DNA from: JAUWGC01 sp963753055
GTDB taxonomy: Bacteria; Bacteroidota; Bacteroidia; Bacteroidales; B18-G4
NCBI GenBank assembly: GCA_963753055.1
Contig: CAVWAP010000001.1
Span: 558,001 to 622,000, forward strand
Direction: 5' to 3'
Length of the DNA stretch: 64,000 nt
Shown here: positions 40,842-50,730 of the stretch, piece by piece
Layout: the number at the start of each line of letters is the position of its first letter
How positions within the stretch are numbered: position 1 is the first letter of the stretch
Made by a program: the position numbers and the translations under genes
The notes under the pieces: model-generated
What the model saw: the letters and a program-made list of their open reading frames with translations, nothing else
Told to the model about the DNA's origin: nothing
Databases searched by the model: none

Positions 40842-42210
40842 TATCTTGAATTTTTACTTTGCTGGTGTCTTTGAGAATACTTTTGATTTCACTGATGGCA
40901 ATCATCGGTATATACCTGAAGAATAATAGTATTCCCAGGAAGAATATACCAAGCGTACCGATAAAGATGGCAACCTCAACAAAGGTTGGTGCATAAGTTG
41001 CCCAGCTTGAAGGAAGGAAGTCTTTTGAAAGAGAAGTCACAACAATAACATACCTTTCAAACCACATTCCTATGTTGATGAAAATAGACATGATGAATAC
41101 CACAGTGACATTGCTTCTGATCTTTTTAAACCAGAAGAGCTGAGGGATGATGGCGTTACAGGTGATCATGGTCCAGAAAGCCATGGTGTATTCACCTGTT
41201 ACCCTGTTTTTCATGAAAGTGAACATCTCATATTCCGCACCGGAGTACCACGCAATGAATAACTCTGTTGTATAAGCAGTGCCCATTATCAGGCTGATAA
41301 AAGTCAGTATCCTGGCAATTGCATCGAGGTGGCCCTGGGTTACATATTCAGTATACTTAAACACTTTCCTGACGATGATCATCAGGGTAAGGACCATGCC
41401 AAAGCCAGAAAAAATAGCACCTACGACAAAATAAGGCGGGAAGATGGTAGTATGCCAGCCTGGCATTATTGATGTAGCAAAGTCCATGGATACGATGGAG
41501 TGAACAGAGATAACAAGCGGGGCAGCCAGGCCTCCAAGAAGCAGGGAAGCAGATTCAAACCTAAGCCATCCCCGGGCTGTGCCAACCCATCCAAAGCTTA
41601 GAAATCCATAAACAGCTTTCTTGATTTTTGATGTTGTCCGCTCACGGATCAATGCAAAGTCAGGGATCATGCCGATATACCAGAACACTGCTGAGGCCAT
41701 GAAGTAGGTGCTGATGGCCACAACATCCCAGAACAGAGGCGAATTGAAATTATCCCATAAAGGCCCGCGGGTGTTCCAATACGGCAGGATGAAAAAAGCA
41801 TTCCATATCCTTCCCATATGTAGTAAGGGGAACATTCCTGCACAGATGACAGCCACCACTGTCATGGCTTCTGCAGCGCGGTTGATAGAGGTTCTCCACT
41901 TCTGCCGCAGTATCAAAAGGAATATCGAGAATGCAGTACCGGCATGTCCGATACCTATCCACCAGACAAAGTTGATGATACCATATCCCCAGGCAACATT
42001 ATTGTTTACACCCCAGGTCCCAATACCTGTCGATACGGTTGTATAGATGGCCCACAGACCAAGCACCATCATACAGATACTAATGAACACTGCAAGGTAC
42101 CACCATTTTGGTGGTGATTTGGCTTCCAGCGGTCTTAATACATCCTCAGAGACCTGGTGATAGGTTTTATTGCCTTTTACGAGTACGCCTCGAACGCCAA
42201 TATTATACAT
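40828..42210 (-). CDS. actC: Alternative complex III NrfD-family subunit ActC
   Basis: ActC is the quinol-binding membrane subunit of the NrfD/PsrC family. The 460-residue protein has about ten helices, with WGYGIINFVWWIGIGHAGTAFSIFLLILR near residue 80, a hallmark stretch, and AIYTTVSTGIGTWGVNN before it. It lies 31 bases downstream of actB. ActC and ActF form the membrane core of the complex. Confidence 0.95.
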   Translation of the reverse strand: MYNIGVRGVLVKGNKTYHQVSEDVLRPLEAKSPPKWWYLAVFISICMMVLGLWAIYTTVSTGIGTWGVNNNVAWGYGIINFVWWIGIGHAGTAFSIFLLILRQKWRTSINRAAEAMTVVAVICAGMFPLLHMGRIWNAFFILPYWNTRGPLWDNFNSPLFWDVVAISTYFMASAVFWYIGMIPDFALIRERTTSKIKKAVYGFLSFGWVGTARGWLRFESASLLLGGLAAPLVISVHSIVSMDFATSIMPGWHTTIFPPYFVVGAIFSGFGMVLTLMIIVRKVFKYTEYVTQGHLDAIARILTFISLIMGTAYTTELFIAWYSGAEYEMFTFMKNRVTGEYTMAFWTMITCNAIIPQLFWFKKIRSNVTVVFIMSIFINIGMWFERYVIVVTSLSKDFLPSSWATYAPTFVEVAIFIGTLGIFFLGILLFFRYIPMIAISEIKSILKDTSKVKIQDNGTE

Positions 42211-42241
42211 AATGATATTTTTTTATCACTTATTTTGTTAA

Positions 42242-45200
42242 TTATCCGTGCTCCGGATCATGTCCATGACTGTGTCCATGATCTTTATGTTCAATCTCTT
42301 TATCCTTGTTTCTCACCCTGGTCATATAATTGACCGACGGAAGGGTATGTAATTGCTCCATGAGCTGATAGGTCCTTGGATTTGCGAGTAGCCTGGAGAT
42401 TTCGCTGTCCGGATCATTCATATTGCCAAATACAATTGCATTACCCGGGCAGGATTGCTGACAGGCAGTCTTGACATCTCCGTCAGCAAGTTCACGACCT
42501 TCTTTTTTGGCCTGTAGTTTTTTCTCCTGGATACGCTGTACACACAATGAACACTTTTCAACTACTCCACGCGACCTGACTGTAACATCCGGGTTTAGGA
42601 CAAGCTTTTCCTGCTCACTGTTCATGTTATAATTGAACTCATCATTGTTGGTAAATTCGTACCAGTTAAAACGCCTAACACGATAAGGGCAATTATTCAT
42701 ACAATAACGGGTGCCGATACAGCGGTTGTAAGCCATCTGGTTCAGGCCTTCGTCATTATGTGGTGTAGCTGCGACAGGGCAAACGTTTTCACACGGTGCA
42801 TTATCGCAGTGCTGGCACATCACTGGCTGATGGACGACTTCAGGATTTTCCGCATTCTCAGAATAGTACCTGTCGATCCTAATCCAGTGCATGATCCTCC
42901 TGTTCCTGACCTCTTCCTTTCCGATCACGGCAACATTATTCTCTGCCTGGCAACTGATCACACAGTTGCCACAACCGATGCAGGAGTTCAGGTTGATTGC
43001 CATACCCCAATGGAAACCGGCAAATTCAGGGATCTCATAAAGGGTCATGTTTTGTTTGGCAATATCCATATGCATCTCATTACCTGAATTGGGTTGTTCC
43101 TGCCATTGCTTGAATGTCGTTTCCCGGACAATGGAACGGCCTTCCATCGTATGATGTGTCTGAGTTGTTGCCAGTGGATATGTTACTCCTGATACTTTGT
43201 CTAACTGCACGACCCTGCCTGAGAGCTTTCTGTTTCCCATCAGCATGTTAGTGAATGGAAAAGTATTCTTGCCGATGCCTTCTGCTACTTTACCGGCGAT
43301 AGTCCGGCCATAACCCAATGCAACTGCAATAGTGCCTGCTGCCTGCCCAGGCTGGATGAGTGCAGGAAGTTCCATCTTGCCATCAATGCTGAGTACATCC
43401 TCCTGGGAAATTCCATGCTCTTCAGCATAAGCTGGTGAAACACAAATGTAATTGTCCCAGACAGCAGTAGTGATCGGGTCCGGCATCTCCTGCAACCATG
43501 GATTGTTGGCATGCTTACCTGATCCTAATGACATCTTCTCATAAAGGACCAGCTCAACTCCGTCAGTATTAGCTGGCAGAGCTTTTAATAGTACTTCAGT
43601 GAACGATGGCTGCTCCTCTGCATCCTCTTTGATCTGCATGATGCCATCATGAATAAATTTATACCAGAAGTCGGTGAAAAGCACAAATTTATCCTGCTGT
43701 GGGAAATAGTTTTCCTCCCAGAAAGACTCCAGGTATGTCGAATAATCTGATTCAGCACCAATCCATTTAAGCAAGGAATCCTGGAACTGCCTGGTGTTAA
43801 AGATCTTCCGGATAGCTGGCTGGCCCATGCTATAACAGCCTTTTTTAGGCTCAGCATCATTCCATGACTCCAGGTAATGGTTGTCAGGACACAGGTACTC
43901 TGCCAGGTCGGCAGTTTCATCCGTGCGTTCTGCCGTCGATACTACCAACCCGATTTTTCCAAGTCCTTCTGCAAACTTCTGTGGCTCCGGATAGTCATAT
44001 GCCGGGTTTACATTATGCATAATGATTGCACCGACACTACCACTATTCATATCACTGATCAAAGCACTCATATCCTTGTCGATACCCTGCCTGGTGTATA
44101 CTGGCGTTGCCAGGTCTATGGTCTGTCCATAATTCTCAAGCAGGTAGTTAATGGCATTTACAATGAGCTGTATCGATAGATCATTTGAACCGGATACTAT
44201 GAGTGATTTGCCCTTCTTCTTTAATAAATCCTTTGCCAGCTTTTTTGTGTCGACAGCTACTTTGGGAGCAGCGAATGTGCTGGCACCAACAGCACCGGCA
44301 ATTTCATTATACAGGTTAAGCAATATGGCTCCTTCATCAGATGGCCTGATGCTTATCCTCTCATCTGCGTTGGCCCCTGTCAGCGACATCCCGGATTCAT
44401 ACTGGATATGCTTAGACATGGATTGGCCATCGACCAGGTTTCTCCTGCTGGTGTATTGCCTTGAATACTCTACCGGGGATATCCAGTTACCAAGAAAGTC
44501 AGCATTGAACCCAACGATCAGGTCAGCTTTGCAAAAATGATAGGAGGGGATTGCTTTCTGGCCAAACTGCATAGCATTTGCTTCCAGTATCGCTGAGGCC
44601 GAAATGGTATCATAGGTCACCCATTCTGAGCCGGGATATTTCTCCTGGAACTCAGCAATAAGTCTTTTGGTGGCCGGGCTGATAATGCTTGATGTCAGCA
44701 GAACGATCTTTTTCCCTTCTGCTCCTGCTTTTGTGAGTTTAGCAACAATTTCACCATCAACAGTATCCCAATCAGTGTCTTCTTTGCCTTTCATTGGTCC
44801 TTTGAACCGGGCATCATCATATAAACTCAGCACGGATGACTGGACCCTGGCTGAGGTACCGCCCCTGGTGATCGGAGAGAGCTCGTTGCCTTCTATCTTA
44901 ATCGGCCTTCCTTCCCGGGTCTTGACCAGGATGCTGCAAAAATCCTGTCCATCAAAAAAAGTAGATGCATAATAATTGGCTACCCCGGGGATAATTTCCT
45001 GTGGTTGATTCAGGTATGGAATGGCTTTGCGTACCGGTGTTTCACAACTGGTGGCAATGGCTGCATAACCTACTGTAAACCCCAGCATCTTTAAAAAGTC
45101 ACGTCGGTTGGACCTCCCTTTAATCTCGTCATCACTTAATCCTTCTATCGAAAACTCAGGACTTCGTTCCTGCTTGATCTCTTCAGGTGCTGGTTGTGAT

Positions 45201-45253
45201 TCTTGCTTATATTCTTCTATGCTCTGCCAGTATTTTTTCATAATCTTTCTCAA
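42242..45253 (-). CDS. actB: Alternative complex III iron-sulfur subunit ActB (molybdopterin-oxidoreductase-like)
   Basis: The 1003-residue protein has a Tat-type signal (SNRRDFLKMLGF, about residue 50), a molybdopterin-oxidoreductase-like part with no evident Mo ligands (about 80-720), and a ferredoxin-like part with four cysteine groups: CIGCGNCVISC, CQHCDNAPCENVC, CIGTRYCMNNC and CSLC...CQQSC (about 750-960). It should hold one 3Fe-4S and three 4Fe-4S clusters, as in ACIII structures. It ends in a His-rich tail (HKDHGHSHGHDPEHG). Gene order actA-actB-actC is standard. Confidence 0.96.
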   Translation of the reverse strand: MRKIMKKYWQSIEEYKQESQPAPEEIKQERSPEFSIEGLSDDEIKGRSNRRDFLKMLGFTVGYAAIATSCETPVRKAIPYLNQPQEIIPGVANYYASTFFDGQDFCSILVKTREGRPIKIEGNELSPITRGGTSARVQSSVLSLYDDARFKGPMKGKEDTDWDTVDGEIVAKLTKAGAEGKKIVLLTSSIISPATKRLIAEFQEKYPGSEWVTYDTISASAILEANAMQFGQKAIPSYHFCKADLIVGFNADFLGNWISPVEYSRQYTSRRNLVDGQSMSKHIQYESGMSLTGANADERISIRPSDEGAILLNLYNEIAGAVGASTFAAPKVAVDTKKLAKDLLKKKGKSLIVSGSNDLSIQLIVNAINYLLENYGQTIDLATPVYTRQGIDKDMSALISDMNSGSVGAIIMHNVNPAYDYPEPQKFAEGLGKIGLVVSTAERTDETADLAEYLCPDNHYLESWNDAEPKKGCYSMGQPAIRKIFNTRQFQDSLLKWIGAESDYSTYLESFWEENYFPQQDKFVLFTDFWYKFIHDGIMQIKEDAEEQPSFTEVLLKALPANTDGVELVLYEKMSLGSGKHANNPWLQEMPDPITTAVWDNYICVSPAYAEEHGISQEDVLSIDGKMELPALIQPGQAAGTIAVALGYGRTIAGKVAEGIGKNTFPFTNMLMGNRKLSGRVVQLDKVSGVTYPLATTQTHHTMEGRSIVRETTFKQWQEQPNSGNEMHMDIAKQNMTLYEIPEFAGFHWGMAINLNSCIGCGNCVISCQAENNVAVIGKEEVRNRRIMHWIRIDRYYSENAENPEVVHQPVMCQHCDNAPCENVCPVAATPHNDEGLNQMAYNRCIGTRYCMNNCPYRVRRFNWYEFTNNDEFNYNMNSEQEKLVLNPDVTVRSRGVVEKCSLCVQRIQEKKLQAKKEGRELADGDVKTACQQSCPGNAIVFGNMNDPDSEISRLLANPRTYQLMEQLHTLPSVNYMTRVRNKDKEIEHKDHGHSHGHDPEHG

Positions 45254-45288
45254 ATTAAGTGGCTAGCTTCTTTTCAATTAATGCTTGA

Positions 45289-46473
45289 TTAATAATGGCA
45301 TTTCTGACACTCATTACCTCCGATATCATCCACTGTGATTCGTGTCTTCTCGCCATTCTTAAGCTGCTCATGCAGCTTTTTATAATCAGTATAAAAGTCA
45401 TTTGAAATAAATTGAACTTCTGTCTTCCGGTGGCAGTTAATACACCATCCCATGCCCAGGTCATTAACCTGTTGGATCCTGTCCATCCTGGAAACATCTC
45501 CATGGCAGTGCGCACAATCAATATTGCCGACGGCAACATGCTGGGAATGGTTGAAATATACATGGTCGGGAAGGTTATGCACCTTGATCCACTCTATAGG
45601 TTTTTTGGCATCATAGGCCCCCCTGACCTTGGCAATTTCGTCTTTTCCCGTGTAGGTTCCTTCTTTCACGACATTATGACAATTCATACAGACCTGGACA
45701 CTTGGGATCCCGGCATGCATGCTTTCATCTACAGTAGTATGGCAATACCTGCAATCGATCTGGTTGTCACCAGCATGTACTTTATGTGAGAACAAAACAG
45801 GTTGATCAGGCTCGTAGTATTGTTGCCGGCCAAGGTTCTGTGCTTCAAGGACAGTTACTTCAGTGACCACCGCTAATGATATCAGGATTATGATCAGGTG
45901 AACAAACCTGGCCTTGATGATCTTTGTGATGATCAGGTCAAACAAGGAAACCAGGATCAGAATGATTGAGATATAGAATGAGATCTGAAGGTTGGAAAAG
46001 GGATTATCGCTGTCTGCCATGAATACATACTCATCTGCCCGGGCATGCTCATCAGCTTGTTCTATAACAGGTTCAGCAGCGGCTTCTTCTGTCTTAGCAG
46101 CCGCATCATAATTCTTAATATAGGCAAGCAGGACATCAACCTGCTCGGGAGTCAGATTGTTAGGCGGCATGGGGATCTTGTTGTACTCTTCAAATATCTT
46201 CACCGCATACTCATCGCCAGCCAGGATCAACTCCTGTGAGTTGATGATGAACTTAACCAGCCAGTCACGGTCAAGTCGCTCGGTCACACCTTTGAGGTCG
46301 GGACCAATCAGCTTGCCACCTCCGATGGTATGGCATGCAGCACATACCTTAAATAATTGTTCGCCATCATCCTGGGCCTGTAATTCCTGACCTGAAGACA
46401 TGAAAAATAAGATGGTGATGGCAATAATGCTTAGGAGGTATTTCGCAGGGTTACGAAAACATAAATTGTGCAT
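45289..46473 (-). CDS. actA: Alternative complex III multiheme cytochrome ActA
   Basis: The 394-residue protein starts MHNLCFRNPAKYLLS with a signal helix. It has an N-terminal monoheme cytochrome domain (CAACHTIGGGKLIGPDLKG, about residue 42), a membrane helix (about 160-185) and a C-terminal pentaheme part with CRYCHTT, CMNCHNV, CAHCHGD, CINCHRK and CQKCHY. That gives six CxxCH sites in all; classic ActA has five, so the extra N-terminal cytochrome domain is a lineage variant common in Bacteroidota. It is the first gene of the operon. Confidence 0.94.
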   Translation of the reverse strand: MHNLCFRNPAKYLLSIIAITILFFMSSGQELQAQDDGEQLFKVCAACHTIGGGKLIGPDLKGVTERLDRDWLVKFIINSQELILAGDEYAVKIFEEYNKIPMPPNNLTPEQVDVLLAYIKNYDAAAKTEEAAAEPVIEQADEHARADEYVFMADSDNPFSNLQISFYISIILILVSLFDLIITKIIKARFVHLIIILISLAVVTEVTVLEAQNLGRQQYYEPDQPVLFSHKVHAGDNQIDCRYCHTTVDESMHAGIPSVQVCMNCHNVVKEGTYTGKDEIAKVRGAYDAKKPIEWIKVHNLPDHVYFNHSQHVAVGNIDCAHCHGDVSRMDRIQQVNDLGMGWCINCHRKTEVQFISNDFYTDYKKLHEQLKNGEKTRITVDDIGGNECQKCHY

Positions 46474-46626
46474 ACCAGAAGTAATTTAATTACAGAATTG
46501 GATTCTGATGATATTGGTTTTCAGTCTATTAACAAAAACTCCCTGTCATTTATTATAACAGAGAATAAATTGAAAGATAAAGATATAAATTAAATTATAT
46601 GGAATGAAAAAAAATTAGGAGAAGGC

Positions 46627-47415
46627 TTACCAGCTACCTCCTGCGCCGCCACCGCCAAAGCTTCCGCCACCAAACCCACCGAATCCTCCACCGGATGAAG
46701 AACCACCCCATCCACTTCCGGACGAGCCGCCTCTGCCCATAGAACTACCTAGCAGAAGTGCTGTCCACAAAGGTACATTCCCACCGACAGTTTGTGTTCT
46801 GCGTGACACCTTTCTAAGAATCATCGAGATAATGATCAGGATGAGTATTATTATGAAGAACCCATATGGAGAAGATTTTGTTCTGCTTGCATATTCATCA
46901 GAAGTGAACTCACCTGCTGCCAATGACATGAGCACTTTGCTACCACTTAGAAGCCCGGAGTAATAATCATTTTGCTTGAAATGTGGGATCATTTCAAAAT
47001 CTATGATGCGCTTGACAATAGCATCGGGGATAGCGCCTTCAAGTCCGTAACCGGTTGCAATCCAGGCTTCACCACGTTGATTTGTTGATTTTGGCCTTAT
47101 TAATATGACTATACCATTGTCAAATTTTCCTTGTCCGACACCCCATTCTTCACCAATTTGATCTGCAAACTCTGCCTTGTCATGTCCCTTAAATGAATTT
47201 ACCAAAACGATAAGGATCTGGTTAGAGGTTGTATCATTAAATGCTACAAGCATTTTTTCCAGTGAGCTTACTTCTTGTTGAGTGAGAGTTTCGGTAAAAT
47301 CGTTTACCAGGCGTGGAGGATTAGGTTTATCAGGGATATCCTGACCCAGGGCATTACAAGCCCATATAATTAAAGAAAGGATCAGTGTGATCAGGTATGT
47401 TTTGATATGGTTCAT
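46627..47415 (-). CDS. TPM domain protein (YgcG type) with Gly/Ser-rich tail
   Basis: The 262-residue protein has a signal peptide (MNHIKTYLITLILSLIIWAC, possible lipobox), a TPM/Psb32-like domain (about 30-170, with IPDKPNPPRLVNDFTETLTQQE and WIATGYGLEGAIPDAIVKRI), a membrane helix (about 190-208) and a Gly/Ser/Phe-rich tail ending GGGGAGGSW. Proteins of this build accompany LemA in many bacteria. Function is unclear. It is one base after the second TPM gene. Confidence 0.88.
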   Translation of the reverse strand: MNHIKTYLITLILSLIIWACNALGQDIPDKPNPPRLVNDFTETLTQQEVSSLEKMLVAFNDTTSNQILIVLVNSFKGHDKAEFADQIGEEWGVGQGKFDNGIVILIRPKSTNQRGEAWIATGYGLEGAIPDAIVKRIIDFEMIPHFKQNDYYSGLLSGSKVLMSLAAGEFTSDEYASRTKSSPYGFFIIILILIIISMILRKVSRRTQTVGGNVPLWTALLLGSSMGRGGSSGSGWGGSSSGGGFGGFGGGSFGGGGAGGSW

Positions 47416-47862
47416 TTAATCCTGGCCAAAAGAAATTTCATCGGAGAGTTCATTTACATCATTCGTTTGATATGGGTAGTGTTTCTTCAGGTACTTGCCA
47501 ATGATTGTGATCCCTTCAACCAGGCCATCAGTAAAGTTTCCATCCCTGAAGTAATTCAGCATTTTTACCTTAATCTCCTCCCAGAAGTCCTTTGGTACGG
47601 TTTTATGGATCCCTTCATCACCAACGATAGCAAATTTTCTGTTATTGACAGCCAGGTAAAATAACACACCGTTTCTTTGCTCAGTACCAGATATATTGAG
47701 CTTTTTGAAAATATAAGCCGCCCTGTCCATAACCTCCCCGTCACAGGTTTTCTCAATATGAACACGAATTTCACCTGAAGTATCCAGTTCAGCATTAAGA
47801 ATGGCTTGTTTGATATCTTCTTTCTGCTCCTTGCTAAAAAAACTGCGTGCTGTTTTGCCCAT
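47416..47862 (-). CDS. TPM domain protein, cytoplasmic-type
   Basis: The 148-residue protein lacks a signal peptide and carries a TPM domain (GEIRVHIEKTCDGEVMDRAAYIF, NGVLFYLAVNNRKFAIVGDEGI, LVEGITIIGKYL). It lies between lemA and the longer TPM protein in a compact three-gene unit. TPM domains have been linked to acid phosphatase activity in photosystem repair, but no such role is shown here. Confidence 0.88.
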   Translation of the reverse strand: MGKTARSFFSKEQKEDIKQAILNAELDTSGEIRVHIEKTCDGEVMDRAAYIFKKLNISGTEQRNGVLFYLAVNNRKFAIVGDEGIHKTVPKDFWEEIKVKMLNYFRDGNFTDGLVEGITIIGKYLKKHYPYQTNDVNELSDEISFGQD

Positions 47863-47888
47863 TTCTATTTTTGTTTTTATCCTCTAAA

Positions 47889-48482
47889 CTAAAAGTTCAC
47901 TTCCGGAACTTCTTCAGACCCTTTTACCCCTTCGAAATATGGTTTCTTGTCGAAACCAAAAATAGCAGATAGCAAGTTGTTCGGAAATCTCCTGGTATAA
48001 CTGTTGAATTCGAAGGTTGACTCATTAAATTTCCTTCTTGCATTTGCGATCCTGTTTTCAGTCCCTTCTAATTGTGCTTGCAGGTCCCTGAAGTTTTGAT
48101 TGGCCTTAAGATCTGGATAGCGTTCAACCACTACCAGTAATTTAGATAAGGCAGATGACAGCCCATCCTGGGCTTGCTGGAACTGTCGCAGGGTCTCAGT
48201 ATTCAAATCATCAGGACTCAATGTTACAGAGCTTGCTTTGGCCCTGGCTTCTACTACCTCTGTCAGGGTTTCTTTTTCATGATCGGCATAACCCTTGACC
48301 GTGTTGACCAGGTTAGGGATCAGGTCGGCTCTTCGCTGATAGTTATTTTCAACCTGTGACCATTTTTCGCTGACGCCTTCATCAAGCGTCACCATCTTAT
48401 TATACCTACCCTGGAATACAAAGAATGCAATTAGAATAATTCCAATGATTACGATAATTGTGATGATCTTTCCTTTGCTCAT
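47889..48482 (-). CDS. lemA: LemA family protein
   Basis: The 197-residue protein has an N-terminal membrane helix (MSKGKIITIIVIIGIILIAF) and the LemA helical core with VSEKWSQVENNYQRRADLIPNLVNTVKGYADHEK (only part quoted motifs are conserved), VVERYPDLKANQNF and RFPNNLLSAIFGF. LemA proteins are membrane anchored with a long helical domain facing out or in; their role is not settled. It starts the lemA-TPM-TPM group, eight bases after htpG. Confidence 0.93.
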   Translation of the reverse strand: MSKGKIITIIVIIGIILIAFFVFQGRYNKMVTLDEGVSEKWSQVENNYQRRADLIPNLVNTVKGYADHEKETLTEVVEARAKASSVTLSPDDLNTETLRQFQQAQDGLSSALSKLLVVVERYPDLKANQNFRDLQAQLEGTENRIANARRKFNESTFEFNSYTRRFPNNLLSAIFGFDKKPYFEGVKGSEEVPEVNF

Positions 48483-48490
48483 TTCTTTGA

Positions 48491-50395
48491 TTATTTTATG
48501 ATTTTGATACTACGGTCGATGAACTCTGACAGGCCTTTGCCTTTAAGCAGGTTTTGTGACAGAAGGGCAAGGTCATACAATTGTTTGACGACCTGGTCCT
48601 GTTTTTCTTTCTTGCCTTCATCGAGGATCTTGGTCATAACAGGATTATTCACATTGATGACCAGGTTCATCTGATCTGGCAGGTCTCCCATTCCAAAGCC
48701 ACCACCTCCTAAAGCAGACATTTCTTTCATCCTTCGCATATATTCCGGTCTGGTGATGATCAAAGGCAGGTCATCTTCACTGAGATTTTCCATGACCACA
48801 GTGAATTTTTCCTTTTCTATGTTGCGTTCTACGATACCTTTCAACTTGTCTTTTTGTTTGTCATCAAGTTTTGAAGGAGCTTCATCATCTTTCCTGATAA
48901 GCTTATCAATAGTGTCGGCATCAACTCTTGTAAAAGTACAATCCTCGAATTTTTGCTCCAGGGTGTTGACGAAGTGATTATCCAGCACTCCATCCATCAA
49001 TAAGACATCATACCCTCTTTCTGTTGCTGTTTGGATAAAGGTATGCTGATCTTCTATATCAGATGTGTAGAGGTATACCAGTTTTTTATCCTTGTCAGTC
49101 TGCTTGGTTTTAACGTGGTTCTTATATTCATCAAACGTGAAATACTTGTTGTCAGTATTTTTCAGGAGGCTAAATTTATGAGCTCTTTCATAGAATTTTT
49201 CTTCTGAGATCATGCCATAGATGATAAATACTTTGATATCATCCCATTTCTCTTCGAATGTTTTCCTATCCTTCTTAAATAGCTCCTCAAGCTTATCAGC
49301 TACCTTACGCATGATGTAACCCGAAATCTTTTTCACGCTAGCATCACTTTGCAGGTATGAACGACTGACATTCAGTGGAATATCAGGTGAGTCGATCACA
49401 CCATGAAGCAGGGTCAGGAAGTCAGGCACGATGCCTTCTACTGAGTCAGTGACGAATACCTGGTTGCTGTAGAGCTGTATCTTGTCGCGTTGAACTTCAA
49501 CATTTTTTTTCACTTTAGGAAAGTACAATACCCCTGTCAGGTTGAACGGATAGTCAACATTCAGGTGAATCTGGAAGAGCGGCTCATCAAACGTCATTGG
49601 ATAAAGTTCCCTATAGAAGCTCTTATAGTCCTCATCCTTGCAACCTGCGGGCTTTTTCTTCCATAATGGATCCGTATTATTAATGATCCTGGGCTTTTCG
49701 ACTTCGATGGTCTTATCATTGCCATCTTTATCTTTCTCACCTTCAACTTTTTCAAAAGTCTTTTCCATACCAAACTGGATTGGGACAGGAAGGAACTTGC
49801 AATATTTCTTTAACAGTTCCAGTACCCTGTGGTCTTCTATGAACTCCCTGGATTCGTCATCCAGGTGAACAATGATCTCTGTGCCTCTATCATCCTTGTC
49901 GATCTCGGTCATGGTATAATCCGGACTTCCGTCACATTCCCACTTTATGGCTTTAGTGCTTCCACCTTTCTTATAAGTCTTGGTAAGGAGCTCAACTTTG
50001 TCTGCCACCATGAAAGAAGAATAGAAACCCAGTCCGAAATGGCCGATGATGGCATTTCTTTCTGCTTCAGTCTTGGTTTTGAACTTCTTGACAAACTCCT
50101 CAGCGCTCGAGAATGCAATCTGGTTGATGTATTTATCTACCTCCTCAGCATTCATACCGATTCCCCTGTCTTTCACTGTCAGGGTGCCAGCTTTCTTATC
50201 CACCTTAACCTGTATAGTCAGGTCTCCAAGTTCTCCTTTAAAGGTGCCGACAGATGCCAGGGTTTTGAGTTTTTGTGTAGCATCTACCGCGTTGGAAATG
50301 AGTTCCCTCAGAAAGATCTCATGATCTGAGTAGAGGAACTTTTTTATGATTGGAAAAATGTTTTCTGTCTGTACGTTGATTTTACCTTGTTGCAT
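48491..50395 (-). CDS. htpG: Molecular chaperone HtpG (Hsp90)
   Basis: HtpG is the bacterial Hsp90, an ATP-dependent cytoplasmic dimeric chaperone. The 634 residues show the GHKL ATPase motifs ELISNAVDATQKL, DRGIGM and GHFGLGFYSSF, the middle domain with LNVSRSYLQ (arginine of the catalytic loop), and the C-terminal dimerisation domain. The acidic linker is short. It precedes lemA. The upstream gap of 335 bases holds a REP-like palindrome. No clear heat-shock operator was seen. Confidence 0.97.
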   Translation of the reverse strand: MQQGKINVQTENIFPIIKKFLYSDHEIFLRELISNAVDATQKLKTLASVGTFKGELGDLTIQVKVDKKAGTLTVKDRGIGMNAEEVDKYINQIAFSSAEEFVKKFKTKTEAERNAIIGHFGLGFYSSFMVADKVELLTKTYKKGGSTKAIKWECDGSPDYTMTEIDKDDRGTEIIVHLDDESREFIEDHRVLELLKKYCKFLPVPIQFGMEKTFEKVEGEKDKDGNDKTIEVEKPRIINNTDPLWKKKPAGCKDEDYKSFYRELYPMTFDEPLFQIHLNVDYPFNLTGVLYFPKVKKNVEVQRDKIQLYSNQVFVTDSVEGIVPDFLTLLHGVIDSPDIPLNVSRSYLQSDASVKKISGYIMRKVADKLEELFKKDRKTFEEKWDDIKVFIIYGMISEEKFYERAHKFSLLKNTDNKYFTFDEYKNHVKTKQTDKDKKLVYLYTSDIEDQHTFIQTATERGYDVLLMDGVLDNHFVNTLEQKFEDCTFTRVDADTIDKLIRKDDEAPSKLDDKQKDKLKGIVERNIEKEKFTVVMENLSEDDLPLIITRPEYMRRMKEMSALGGGGFGMGDLPDQMNLVINVNNPVMTKILDEGKKEKQDQVVKQLYDLALLSQNLLKGKGLSEFIDRSIKIIK

Positions 50396-50730
50396 GTTTT
50401 TTCTAAAGTCTTTTATTAATCAATATAATTTCTTTGGAAATATATTTATCAAAGGGTATGCCATTGAATCAGGTCTGACAATTTGGCGTTTACAGGAGAT
50501 CTCTCAGTCCCCCAGCTATGCTCGGGGTCCTTCGAGATGACACTATTGGCGGTTCTACAGGGAGGGGAAAGAGCGGGCGCGCGGCTGCGCGCCCGCTCTT
50601 TCCCCTCCCAAATAAAGCTGGCAATGTCATTTCGACCGTAGCGCAGCGGAGGGAGAACTTAGCGTAGCGATCTCACGAACGAAGTGAGTAAATCCCCTGC
50701 GATGGCGGGATCTGGTGATTCAGCAGAATG
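50396..50730. repeat. Intergenic region with 50-bp perfect GC hairpin and flanking inverted repeats
   Basis: No gene is seen here. The core is a perfect 23-bp stem (50560-50582 with 50587-50609) and a 4-base loop, rich in GC. It is bracketed by inverted outer sequences: CTTCGAGATGACA on the left (from about 50530) and TGTCATTTCGA on the right (50625-50635), each with small hairpins. There is no T-run after the stem, so a simple terminator is unlikely; it looks like a composite REP or MITE element. The htpG promoter should lie in 50396-50480. Confidence 0.65.

Noticed and set aside
46627..46760. The Gly/Ser-rich tail of the TPM protein as a separate repeat gene
   Set aside because: It continues in frame from the TPM domain and membrane helix and is a usual ending of this protein type.
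50560..50609. The perfect GC hairpin as ilvE terminator
   Set aside because: No T-run follows on either strand, and inverted outer repeats suggest a mobile palindromic element.
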